Below are positions 25,819 through 36,991 of a stretch of 64,000 nt of DNA, piece by piece (position 1 is the stretch's first letter; every line of letters starts with the position of its first letter). Below the pieces are notes generated by a model. That model made no database searches, was not told the origin of the DNA, and worked only from the letters and a program-made list of their open reading frames with translations. The DNA is from Paramecium pentaurelia (Eukaryota > Ciliophora > Oligohymenophorea > Peniculida > Parameciidae): positions 128,598-192,597 of the forward strand of contig CAJJDO010000107.1 in NCBI GenBank assembly GCA_905183005.1. Reading direction: 5' to 3'. The translations under genes and the position numbers were made by a program.

Positions 25819-26803
25819 ATTAAAAATAATATAATAAAAACGGATATATAACACTACAACATCTAATCTTTAATACTTTATTTTCTAAAGTATTCAAATA
25901 AGTAACTAAATTGATTTCAATCGAATTTGAAATAATCCTTGATTGATCATAATAATAGTTCCCTATAAAAACTATTTCATAAAAAAGTTAATACATTTAT
26001 AATTAACAACATCAATTTATAACTAAATAATTAAGAATAATTTATAATATACACTTATCTTACAAATACTTTTTCCTTAAACTTTTCTTATTAATTAATA
26101 ACAAACTAAATTGAATCATTTTTATATATATATAATAAATTTGTTTATATGCAAGATTTATTTTTTTTAGTTGAATTAATTAACTTCAAATATATATTGT
26201 ATAATATTAATCACTATTTAAAAGTAATTTAGATTCACCAATAGTTCAAATAATTTAATATTATATTTTTTATCTAAAAAATCATTTACAATTATCTTTT
26301 TTAATGGATAATAAATAATTTTTAACTTTTTTATACTTATACACATTATTTATATGTAATTGTTTATTATAAATGATATCATAATTATAAATATTTAGAT
26401 TCTTTTTCAAATCCACAAATAAGGTTCATATAAATTCATTATACATATTTTTAATAAAGCTATTAATTCTTATTATAAAATCTATGATTTTTTTAGTAAT
26501 TCATATGAAACTATTAAATATTCAGCATCCTCATTTCTAATAATTAAAATTAAAAATTAAGAATATATTTTATACAATCCTATTTTTATAATTGATCCTA
26601 CTATTTAAGTGTTTAATTAAGAAAACGAATAATTTTTTATACATATTGAAATAAGAAATAGGATTGTATAAAAAGTAAAATTTATATATATATATATTCA
26701 ACATAATTTAAATTTGTTATTAAATTCAAATTTTGTTAGAGATTTCTTTTCATTAATGATTGATAAATTCAGATGAGATTTATAATTATTATTTGTAAAT
26801 TTA
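25819..26803. other. Divergent intergenic region with an 18-bp inverted repeat
   Basis: About 985 bp between the start of the giant gene (minus) and a coiled-coil gene (plus). No coding frame supported. Apart from the inverted repeat at 26568-26673 I see only AT-rich simple sequence. Confidence 0.5.
26568..26673. repeat. Perfect 18-bp inverted repeat with 70-nt loop
   Basis: Left arm 26568-26585 (ttttatacaatcctattt) is the exact reverse complement of 26656-26673 (aaataggattgtataaaa). The arms are flanked by AT-rich DNA with no obvious target-site duplication. Confidence 0.85.
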
Positions 26804-28868
26804 ATGATTTTGGGTACAGAAGTAAACGAATTTGTTTCAAATCGACAATAATCAAAAATTCATTATCTTTCTGAAGAGAACAAATCCTTATAGGAATACA
26901 TCCAAGACCTTGAGAATGCTTTAAAATTAAATAAATAAGCCATGACTCTCACTTTAGAAGGCTTAAATAAAAGACCATAAGTATTATAGATTGACTATAT
27001 AGTTGTAATCAGATAATAGTACAATGTCAACTGGTTATAATTATTAGAATTCTCAATTGGAGGGAGTTATCAAATTACTCAATGAGGAAAATTAAAAACT
27101 GATTAAAGGATTATCAAATTAATAAAGAATCACTCAATAATTATAAACTAAAATATTATTATAAGAATAGATATCTGAAGAATAATAAAATTATTATAAG
27201 GATTTGATAGGAGATTTGGAATATAAATTAATAGAATTGAAGAGAAACATTCACGATAAAGAATATGCAATATAAGAATTGGAAAGAATGAAACCAATCT
27301 AAGAAAGAGAAGGTCAATTCGTCAAAATCATTGAAGTAGTAACACCTTCAGAATAGAACCTTAAATTACATGAGGAATTAGAAAATGTAAGAAATTTATT
27401 GAATAAAATCACTTAAGAAGCATAAACAATAAGTGAAACTAATAATGCATTAAGAGAAGTTAATTATGTAAGTATAATTTAATATATAAGAATCTAAAAA
27501 GAGAAATATTTAAAATGAGAATTGTTTTGAGAAGCTAAATTAATTTTTAGAGTATGAAAGGTAAATTTGTTTAATTTTATATTAGATTTTGTATATAATG
27601 AATATATAGATAAAACGGATGATAATCTTTAAATCAATAGAGAAGTTTAAAATCAAAGAGGCAAATTAGAATAATTACATTAAGAATTATATGGAACATC
27701 TAGTTTAGGTTATGGATTCTCTCCTGAACCTTAATAACTCAAATACCTAAGCAAAAATGAACGTATGATTTATTAAGAGAAATTACATAAGATGGAAATG
27801 ATGGTGAAAGGATTTAAGGAATTATTTGAAAAAGAGAAAAATGCTAATTTACATGTTAGGAAATTATATAATGATTTATTGGCAAAGTATGAATATATAT
27901 TAGATACAAATGAATTAATAATAAAATCAAATAATTTAAAAGATGAAAGAAATGAAAAATAATAAATTGAATTATAATTCTATAAAAAATAAAGTTAGAG
28001 TTTGATGGAATAATTAAGAAATAGAAAAGCTTTTAATTCTATACCTTTAAATTAAGAATAAGATATTGCAGTAGGTGTATTTAGTCCTAGATATCAACAG
28101 AAATATTTGAATAATCAATCTTAATCATCATGTTCAAAAGTACAATAAACAGGACCTGATGATTTAGAAATTAAGAATTCTGCTAGATAGTTGAATTCAA
28201 ATAATTTCAATAAATTTATTATTAAACCATAATAAATTAATTCAGTTTAGAATACTTGTTAAAAAAAGTAGATTTAATAATTAGAAATTGATGATGATAG
28301 TTCATCTCTTGAATAAGATAGATACATTTGTTAAACTGCAAGAGGAGATAATCAAAAATTTAGTAAATTGACCTAACAACAATAATAGGGACAAATTTAT
28401 TAATATTATGATATGACTAAATAAGAATGCATTGATTTTTTAATGTCAATGTTTAATGATTATTTTAAAAAATTTGATGTAAATTATTTTATTATATATC
28501 TATTAGTTAAGCAATATCAAAAAATAATAATTGATGAAACAAATGTAAAATAATGAATTCGATAAAAAATGTATTAAGAGATCTTACAGTAATCCTTTTC
28601 TATATTTTTCTAATGTCAAAGCAATCACTTTTAATCAACCACCTAAATAATCTGTTATTGCACTTGTATATTAATTATTCTATTATAGGCAAAAAATGAA
28701 ATTTAACAGTTATTGGCTGAATTATAAAGCAAAAAATAGAAATAAATGTAGAATTAAGATGATGGTGTATTTAGTGTAGATGTATCCAAAATAGATTTGA
28801 AACAAAATAAAAGATAAATGTTTGATAATGATTTAAGCTTTATATCTAATTTAGATTAATAAGATTGA
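26804..28868 (+). CDS. Coiled-coil protein, about 630 aa
   Basis: Starts MILGTEVNEFVSNRQQS and ends FISNLDQQD. Long heptad-like stretches (EENKSLQEYIQDLENAL, LNEENQKLIKGLSNQQ, LEYKLIELKRNIHDKEYAI) indicate a coiled coil. A less helical patch GYGFSPEPQQLKYLSKNERM is followed by more helix and a Ser/Asn-rich C-terminal region. A 23-nt intron (GTATATTAATTA...) near 28657 restores the frame between VIAL and AKNEIQQLLAEL. At least three further introns (around 26965, 27470 and 27560) are needed, but their exact edges are less certain. Probably cytoskeletal; no specific family recognised. Confidence 0.65.
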
Positions 28869-28905
28869 TGAATGATTATAATTATATTTTTAATTAATTT
28901 AATTA

Positions 28906-29352
28906 ATGTCTAAATAAGATGTTAAATCAACTTAATCTACTTTAGCTGAATCGATGCGTTTTAGTGAAGTACCGCTAAGCCATTATAATTTCAGCATGAA
29001 GGTAGGAACAAGAATCTTGTAGGTGCAAATTGAAATTACATCTGATTCTCTCATCATTGAAGCCCTAGAAACAGCCATTGATTATTTTGTTCAAATTTAT
29101 TATGATTAAGATATAAATGAAAAATTAGACAATTATGAAGTGTATTCTGCTGATCCATAAGGAAATCCATTATAAACTAAATTTAAAACAGATTAACTTC
29201 TTTAAGAAATTGATTGTTAAAATTTTGCATTAGTTGTTAAAAAAAAAGGGGCATTATTATCTATATTAAAATAACCACTTTAAAAAGAAATTAGAATTAC
29301 TGATAAACTAGAAATTCCTAAATTTAGATATAATACCACCATTGCTAAATGA
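28906..29352 (+). CDS. Small protein, possible ubiquitin-like/RBD fold
   Basis: Starts MSKQDVKSTQSTLAESMRF; ends YNTTIAK. A 21-nt intron (GTAGGAACAAG...TAG) fits after NFSMK; being in frame it cannot be proven. The spliced product is about 141 aa. A beta-grasp-like pattern follows (VQIEITSDSLIIEALETAI, YEVYSADPQGNPL, NFALVVKKKGA), reminiscent of ubiquitin-like or Ras-binding domains, where a polar hairpin precedes a helix. This is a fold guess only. Lies 37 bp after the coiled-coil gene. Confidence 0.6.
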
Positions 29353-29680
29353 TTACTATTATATATTTAATCAAAACTATAAAACTATATTCATATTTAA
29401 AAAACTCTTTATAAACAACTATTATGAATTATAATTAAATTACCATATTATTTACTACATAGCATAATGGAATAATTATATTTTATTATAATTAATAAAT
29501 CAAAATCTAATTTTTACTTAATTCCCTTTAACTTTATTATGAATTATTGTTTAGAATTGTTAATTAAGTGATTTGTTTAAATATCATATTGATAATAATT
29601 TGATTTTGAATCAAAATAATATATTTTGAAAATTAATTACTTTTAATGTTTTTTCTAAATTATAAACAATTAATATTAAT
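29353..29680. other. Short intergenic region, no gene seen
   Basis: About 330 bp of AT-rich DNA with no supported frame and no tRNA or snoRNA signature. Confidence 0.5.
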
Positions 29681-30022
29681 ATGTTTTAAGATAGTAAAAG
29701 GCATGGCCCTTCATTAGAATTATAGAACTTAGGACCATTACATAAATCTATAAGCAAAATAACAGATCCTGATATCCAAAGTTTTGAATGTTAGAAGAAT
29801 ACTTACATCCCTTCTCCAAGAGTATAACGATTTGACAAACTGGGAAATTTGATTCATAAAAATTAGAAAAAAAAATATCAAATAACATTTCGAGATGAAG
29901 TAACAGCTAAATCTAAATTGTACGATATTATTCTAGTGGATAATTGGAAAAAATATAATATTATAGATGAAGAAAAAGAGAAAGTAGGTTGCTGTCAATC
30001 CAAAAGTTGTTAATTATTTTGA
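29681..30022 (+). CDS. Cysteine-tailed small protein, family member 1 (113 aa)
   Basis: An intronless frame from MFQDSKRHGPSLELQ to CCQSKSCQLF. Conserved elements in order: RFDKLGNLIHKNQ, the hydrophobic-basic segment KKKYQITFRDE, the motif ILVDNWKKYN, then a charged linker and a C-terminal Cys cluster. The same elements occur in the genes at 31086-31390 and 51396-51641, so the protein is real. The segment ITFRDE resembles the RVxF docking motif of protein phosphatase-1 partners, and the Cys cluster is a possible S-acylation site. Both points are inference. Confidence 0.8.
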
Positions 30023-31085
30023 TATCACTCTATATTAAAATCTCTATAAATAATCAATAAATCATATTACTAATTGAATTCTCCTTTCCCATTCAACAAT
30101 TTTAAAGTTCAGTATTTATGGACAAACTCTACTCTCCATTAGTATAAACTATACATTTACCAAATCAAATAATAAATCAATACTTTAAATACATTAAATC
30201 CTTCTATTTCTAAAGTTTTTGAGGTCTTATCTAATTATATTAGGTCCACTACCTCAAATAAACTTTCATTATTTCTAAAAAATATTTAATATACTTTGAT
30301 CCTTTTCAAGATTTCTTCAAATATTTATTTATATACAATTAATTAATTACTTATCTCATTTTTATTTATCAATAATAGATAATCAAGTTAATTATCAAAA
30401 GGGCATTCAAGAAATCAATAAAGAATAAGTAAATTTACTAAATTACTCATTTATCTAACTATATGATAATCATTATTCATTTTAAATATAATAAGCCATT
30501 GTTTTTAAGTAATAGTCAAACATATGTTTTAAATAAGAGAATTATTTTTATAAAATATAAGATAAAGAAACATTAAATTCAATTATATTCATAAACTTTG
30601 TACATTTGTCTATTATTATTTCTACAATCATGATAACAATAGGAAGTACTACAATATTATGAAGTACTACAATATTATTCAGAATATTTTGCTGAATTTA
30701 TAAAAATTTATTTATTATATTGTTTTTCTTGAAGTATTTTTAGTATTAATATAATTCAACAATCATATTAATAAGTCTTCATTATCATATCATATCATTC
30801 TATAACCTAATAATTCTGATAATTATTTTTTTTAAATTATCAAAAAAAACTTTGAGTTTATAAATATAATGATAATCCTATTAAATATAAGGATATAGCT
30901 AAAAATTTAAAAGATTGTTAATGAAAGTATGAAATGCTTTGAATTTTTTTAAATATCTTTATTATAAGTAATTTATATAAAATTATTGATTCATACTTAA
31001 TTTTATATCAGAATTATAGAGCCTAATATTGACAAACTAATTAGATTTATTAAATTACTATAAATCATATAATTATAATAAAAAA
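30023..31085. other. Intergenic region, about 1 kb, no gene supported
   Basis: Very AT-rich with frequent TGA in all frames. It contains an 18-bp tandem duplication (30643-30660 and 30661-30678). No splice-joined frame or RNA signature was found. Confidence 0.5.
30643..30678. repeat. 18-bp tandem duplication
   Basis: gaagtactacaatattat occurs twice head to tail with no mismatch. Confidence 0.9.
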
Positions 31086-31390
31086 ATGTCAGATTGCCAT
31101 TATTATTAGAAATTTGGAATTAACCAATCTATTTTTAATAGTGAACCATTAAAATAGCTTACTCCCATTTTAAAAGATTCTCGTTCAGCTTCAGATGATA
31201 TAATAATTCGTAAGGATAGTTATGGGAATGTAATTATGCGTGGAAATAAGTAGCACAAAATATAGTTCAGAGAATAAAATGAAGTATTTGTAGGTATTTA
31301 AATTTAATTTATAGAATAGTTGACAATTGGAAATAATACAATACAGACATGACTAATAAAGAATCTCCTTGTGTCTGTCAAATAATTTGA
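31086..31390 (+). CDS. Cysteine-tailed small protein, family member 2
   Basis: Starts MSDCHYYQKFGINQS and ends ESPCVCQII. A 26-nt intron (GTATTTAAATTT...ATAG, about 31294-31319) joins FREQNEVFV to VDNWKQYNTDM; this splice is chosen because it recreates the DNWKxYN motif of the paralogues. Spliced length about 92 aa. Shared blocks are RKDSYGNVIMRGNK, HKIQFRE (a good RVxF-type match), VVDNWKQYN and a short Cys-x-Cys tail. Promoter not identified. Confidence 0.78.
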
Positions 31391-31639
31391 CTTTTATATA
31401 TAATTCATTTTTTGCAAACTTATGGTTATTTTTTATGCTTTTTATTTATTAGAAACTTTTTACTTTTTAAATAAAATTCAAACTAATAAATTTAGAATCA
31501 ATTTAATCATATAATCTATTTTTTAATGGAATAAAATATGTGTGTTTCATATTGGTATAGGATTTAATATAAGAATGTCATTTATAAATTAAAATTATTT
31601 GAATTCAATATTATATATATTAAATCAAATTTCGAGAAT
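31391..31639. other. Spacer, nothing recognised
   Basis: AT-rich sequence between two plus-strand genes, presumably the promoter of the SAM-domain gene. Confidence 0.4.
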
Positions 31640-32342
31640 ATGTCTTAATAAAGACGACCAAGTAGTTAATAGAAAATGTAATAGAATATTGTAAAAAGTT
31701 TTAAAATGTTAGACCTAATCAATTAATAATTTGAAGACTCAATTATAATAATAGAAATAACACAGATGGTCAGAATAAAAAATGAATAAAGAACTTTTCG
31801 ATTTCTTATCATAAATAAATTTACAGCAATATTATGGAAAGATTGCTTAACATTGTGATGGGAATTTATAATCATTGATTGATATGAAGTATATTATAGA
31901 TTTTAATAATAAGATCAACGAAAGATATAAAGGATTTACCATTTGGATATCAGATTAAATTATAGGTATAAAGACTTGATTAAAATTGAGAAAGCGATTG
32001 AGAAGATGTCTAAAGAAACAGGAAATAAAATATCGAAAATAGAATAGAAATTGTAAAATGATCAAAAAGAATGTTGTTGGATTTGCTTTTAATTGATATT
32101 CGAAAGTATAGATTGTTATGGAAAAAAAATGTGTTCTGAAAAATGTAAATAAGTATATTTGAAAGAGATCTAAGTAAACAAGTCTTAATTAACTTAAGAT
32201 AAATTGCAAGAGATGTGGAAAAGTTAAAAACAAATATGAAGCAATTAATTCATATGGAGAATGGTATTGTTAATAAGAATGTGTTTATACTGAGGAGGAA
32301 TTAATGTTTTTGTTAATGAAATAAAGTTAACTGAAGAAATGA
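31640..32342 (+). CDS. SAM-domain protein with C-terminal zinc-binding cysteines
   Basis: Four short introns (22, 25, 25 and 25 nt) restore one frame. The start is MSQQRRPSSQQKMQQNI. A SAM domain follows: RWSEQKMNKELFDFLSQINL (helix 1), QYYGKIAQHCDGNLQSLIDM, then KDLPFGYQIKLQKAIEKM, the classic SAM helix 5. Each splice is supported because it recreates this pattern. The C-terminal half has paired cysteines: CCWICF, DCYGKKMCSEKC, NCKRCGKV and WYCQQEC, suggesting two zinc sites of TRASH/LIM-like spacing. It ends LMKQSQLKK. SAM domains mediate oligomerisation or signalling contacts; the partner is unknown. Confidence 0.78.
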
Positions 32343-32375
32343 ATTAGTATATAATTAATTATTATAATTTTTGAT

Positions 32376-33532
32376 ATGACAGATACAAAATTCAAAATTT
32401 ATCCCTAAGATTTTGATAAGTCTAAATTGATTAAAGAGAAAAAAGATATAATTTAAAGATTTGAATTATTATGGATTAAGGAATCAGAAGAACCTCTTAA
32501 ATATAAGAAAGGAATTAAAATTAAGAATTATATTGATTAAGGCAAATATGAAGGTGAATTAATTAATGATAAAAGATGTGGCAAAGGCATATATCATTAT
32601 AGTAATGGTGATACTTATGTGGGAGAATGGAAGGAAGATAGGTAAAACAGAAAGCACAATGTAGGTTTCATGGAAAAGGAGTATATTTATTCGTAAATGG
32701 AGAGAGATATGAGGGAGATCTGAGAGACAGCATTAAATTTGGTAGAGGAATATATTTCTATGAAAATGGTAATATATATGAAGGAGAGTGGGCAAATGAT
32801 AAAAAAAATGGTAAGGGAATTTACACATACTTTCTAAACAATGAGAAGTATGAAGGATAATGGTTGAATGGAGAAAAACATGGCAAAGGATTGTACATAT
32901 ACACTAGTGGTGATTCATATTTTGGAGATTGGAGAGATGGAGTAAAATCAGGAAAGGGTATATTTGAATATTTAAATGGGTCAAGATTTGAAGGGGAATT
33001 CTTTGATGATAAAGCAAATGGTTTTGGAATAATGTAATATTAAAATGGTGATAAGTATGAAGGATAATGGTTGGAAGGATTAAAATAAGGTTAAGGAATC
33101 TATTGGTATTCTGACGGAGCTAAGTATCAAGGAGAATGGAGAAATGATAATCAATTTGGAAATGGAATCTTTTATTATAATAATGGGGATCGATATGAAG
33201 GATCTTTTATAGATGGAGAACGCTCTGGTAAAGGAGTTTATATTTATTATAATGGAGATAAATATGAAGGGGATTATAAAAATGATTTGAGAAGTGGTAT
33301 AGGAAGGTTGCAGATGGTCAATAATGATTTTTATTTTGGAGAGTGGGCAAATGGAAAATGGAATGGGAAAGGAAAATATGAATATGCAAATGGTGATTAT
33401 TTTGAAGGTTTCTTCTAGGATGGAAAAAGATCAGGAAAAGGTGTTTATTGTTGGAGGAATGGGGATAAATAAATAGGATATTGGAAAAATGATATAATGT
33501 AAGGAAATGGAGAATTTATATCATAAAATTGA
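32376..33532 (+). CDS. MORN-repeat protein
   Basis: Starts MTDTKFKIYPQDFDK and ends GNGEFISQN; one 23-nt intron (around 32642) joins EWKEDR to FHGKGVY. After a 60-residue charged N-terminus there are about 13 MORN repeats of 23 residues with the pattern YxGxWxxxxxxGxGxYxYxxGDxYEG (examples GGEWANDKKNGKGIYTY-like and GDYKNDLRSGIGRL). MORN proteins bind phosphoinositide-containing membranes or dimerise as rigid scaffolds in ciliate cortex and cilia (family knowledge). No other domain, so probably structural. Confidence 0.93.
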
Positions 33533-33610
33533 AATGTTATTAATAAATTAAATTTGTTAATGAATGTATTATGAAATAACTTATATAATTAATGAAAATT
33601 TTAATAGTTA

Positions 33611-35345
33611 ATGGATATGGAAAATGTGTAAAAGGATTCAGAAGTTCAGAACATTATAAATAAATAATAAAAGAAGTAATGCTATGAACCAATTTAACTA
33701 TAGGTATTAACAGGCAAAAAAGAAATGATCGATACAGAATTAGAATTCTTCTTTGCTGATCGTGATTCAATTGATGACTTTCTTTATGAAATAGACAGTT
33801 CTTTTGTGAGAGTTGAATGTGGAAAGATGTTTGATTCAATAGATCTAATATTCTTTGAAGGAGATGCAAATCTTAGACCTTGGTCTCCTAATGCTTACAA
33901 GTACTTGATTTTATTAAGGATGTGTATGAGAAGTAATAAGATTCTATTTGCTTCATCATTTGCAATGTAAGGCTTAGTCTTTTTGATTGCATCTAATGTC
34001 GAATGTGTACAAACTTACTCTACTTTAGTAATTCTCAGTTATAAATGGACTAAATGGTGGATAATTGGGAGATCTCTCTAAAATCAAGAAATCTCTTAAT
34101 GAAATAAGAATGAATGATTTCTTTCTTGATAATGTAACAGGTGATTTATACAGTTTTAATTATGATACTGGAGAATGGGTAAGCAAAGGAAATGCTGGAT
34201 TACATAGTAGAAGAGCAGCTGAAGAATTTAAAACTATAGGCAAATATATTGTTAAGGCTCCATAATATAAAGTATCTAGAATGAAAGAAATTGATTAACT
34301 TTATGTTTCAAAAGAAAATGAGATAGTGTGTAATTTGAGAAAGAATTCTATGCATAACTATCTATTTAATGGTTTGCCTTTTGAATTTGTGGTTCCATTT
34401 AAGAATTCATGGGATGTTCATCCATTTAATTTTGTCAACCCAAAGAAGACATTTTAAACAATGGCTGATTGTGAAAAAGGTACTCCATCTTTCTTTACTG
34501 ATAGGACCCCTTGTGATTTAAGTTACAGACAATATTGTAGCGACTTAATTCTCTATACGTTCTAAGTATAAGGAAACAGTTCAAATAATGCGTAATTTTA
34601 TGGGATATTAATTAAGTATTATAATATTTTATTGTAGCCAAATTATGTTCTGGTAGAGCACAAACAATCCCTATTGAAATAGCATCAATTAAATAGAATG
34701 ATAATGCAATGGATATTTATTTAGAACATTTAGGTCGTAGTAAATATCATAACTAAAAAACCATTAAATTTAATGTTATTACAGAATTTCATCATGCAGG
34801 ATTTGCAGCTAAGAAATCTAATCAATTAGATGTTGTAGTCAATAATGCAATTGGAAAAAGAAAATTTAAATAAACAATTTAAAAATTAAATCCAAAAGAT
34901 TTGGACAGATTATTAGATTAAGTATAAATTAAAAATTATTATTTTTTTTTAGAATTCTTCTCTGCCATATTAACCTCTTTAAAATGATTAAGATCGTTAG
35001 CATAGTATATATAGTTCTTAACCACAATATAATGTTGAGGAATAACCTTTGGTTTTTAATAAGACAGGTGCAGAGATTATTTAATTTCTCCATCCATCTA
35101 TTGATAAATCTTTATTTCATGAATCAAAACCACTTTGGGTTCCTGGTTATTTGTCTCAAAGTAGATTACAAAAAAGTTAATTGTAATAGAAATAGAATAC
35201 CACAGGTGAAGAGGGTTTATCTACACCTTTTTTGACAGAATAAAAATAGATTACTACTCCGAGGATACCAAGGACTACTTCATAACAACATTTTAGAGTG
35301 ATTTAAAAAGATAAATGGATAACAAATAAGAATTTTAAAGTTTGA
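33611..35345 (+). CDS. Conserved-looking protein of unknown function, about 530 aa
   Basis: Starts MDMENVQKDSEVQNII and ends KDKWITNKNFKV. The first 200 residues (DTELEFFFADRDSIDDF, FEGDANLRPWSPNAYKYLI, KILFASSFAMQGLVF) have alternating beta/alpha character that faintly recalls class-I glutamine-amidotransferase-like folds, with no convincing catalytic triad. The middle has FFLDNVTGDLYSFNYDTGEW and AGLHSRRAAEEFKTIG; later AKLCSGRAQTIPIEIAS and ITEFHHAGFAAKKSN. The C-terminus is Gln/Pro-rich. Introns are needed near 34025, 34571 and 34922 (31 nt); the second is the least sure. The strong word-like motifs suggest orthologues in other ciliates, possibly ciliary. Confidence 0.6.
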
Positions 35346-36046
35346 ATAATTATATCTATATATTATGAAATCAAACTTTATCTCTTATAATTATATGACT
35401 TTATTTATGAATGTAAATTAAAAAATAATATTAAAAATTTTTGATTTGTACATACTCTAATTAAGTAGCATATTTATTTATAAATTAAATAACTTATTAA
35501 TTTTTTCCCATAAAATTATTACATTAAATTATGTTAAATTCATAAAGTTTACTAGAAAATTCTAGTAAAAGTAAATGTTGATAAAAGTGGTAATAAAATT
35601 TAAGTTAAGCTAATAAGTTATATTTATTATCTCTTATAATAAATAAATTTACGCAGAAATTAATTATAAATTAAAAGATTGAAAGAATAATAAATTTAAT
35701 TTAAGGATAGTAATGTTGATAATAACTATCTTAAATTAAATCAAATCAAATTATATATCAATTGCTGTTTTTATAAAATTAATCAATTTATATACTTTAA
35801 TTATAATATTATATGTATGATCTTTCTCTAAATTAACTTTTTCATTATTAACATATATTTTATATATTTTTATGATGATTATTTATAGATGGTAATATTT
35901 ATAATTCTTTTATTATTAATAATCTACTTCAATAGATAAGATTATTGATTATAATTGTAATTGAAGCATTTAATTAATTAATTATTCGCAGTTTTAGCTA
36001 CTTTAACTATTTATAATGATTAATTAATATATAACTAAATACATAG
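35346..36046. other. Intergenic region, no gene supported
   Basis: About 700 bp of A/T runs and TATA-like repeats; no open frame with a start, no RNA signature. Confidence 0.5.
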
Positions 36047-36930
36047 ATGAAGAAAGGAAAAAAAATAGAGGAGCCTTTTGATATAGCAATCCATTATAAA
36101 AAGTAACATGAATACTTGAGATACAGTTTCTAAGAGAACTTGGATAATTATGGTATTTTGAAAAGTAAAGAAGGATTTTAGAAGCAATCATAAAGAGAAC
36201 AAGAGTAAGAAAATATAGAGATAACTCCTAAAAAGTCTATGAGACCTATGAGTGCTTATACATCACTTAGTCAAGGATTTTCATCACGATAAAGACCAAT
36301 AACAGCACCAGGATTGAATTTGTAAGTGAAACATATGATGAAGATAAATGAGAATGAAGAGATGATATCAGCGCCATATCATTCAGAAACTAAATATTGG
36401 AGGAATACAAAGAAATTTGATAAAAGTAACTTATTTTTTTTATAAGTTATTAATTAGCAAACTAAAATGTGATTCGTAATCATTCAGCTTTACAGAAGGT
36501 TTCTTTAGGGGGTGATAGTGAAATTTACAATATTGAAGAAGAAGAAACAAAGAATTAAAATATGATGGAGAAACAGATTATAAAGAATAGATTATTCTCT
36601 CCTATGTAGGGTTAACCTAAGCATTAAATAAATGATAGAGATATTTAATATTTAACAGAGGGATTTTATTAACATGTAGCATTAATTAAAGGGACATAAC
36701 CTTAAAAAAAGACATTCAAACATTCCAATTTATAAATATGCGATAATCTTGTTGACATAATGAAATTGATAAGTGGACAAACCTATACTAAAAGTCCTGT
36801 AGTTTATAAGACTAAACCTTAAGGATTAAGACCTTAAAGTGCAGTCAACAAATAAGGAAAAGTAAATTAACGTTATCGACCTGTGAGTGGAAAGATGTAA
36901 TCAATAGCAATCAGAGGATTCTAATTGTGA
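36047..36930 (+). CDS. Basic Gln/Ser-rich protein, about 280 aa
   Basis: Starts MKKGKKIEEPFDIAIHYKK; ends MQSIAIRGFQL. An intron beginning GTAACTTATTTT near 36425 joins NTKKFDKS to a downstream frame NVIRNHSALQKVSLGG. The sequence is low-complexity with the repeated flavour RPMSAYTSLS and RPITAPGLN, typical of microtubule-associated or ciliary disordered proteins, and a later GLRPQSAVNKQGKVNQRYRPVSG. No domain assigned. The coiled-coil gene follows 61 bp downstream on the same strand. Confidence 0.65.
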
Positions 36931-36991
36931 TATTATAATTTAATTTTCTCAAAATATCCATTTATTATTATTTAATAAATATCCAAAAACA

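Noticed and set aside
30023..31085. Spliced gene in the 1-kb gap between the two small paralogues
   Set aside because: TGA is frequent in all six frames and no combination of 20-35-nt GT...AG introns gave a sustained frame or motif.
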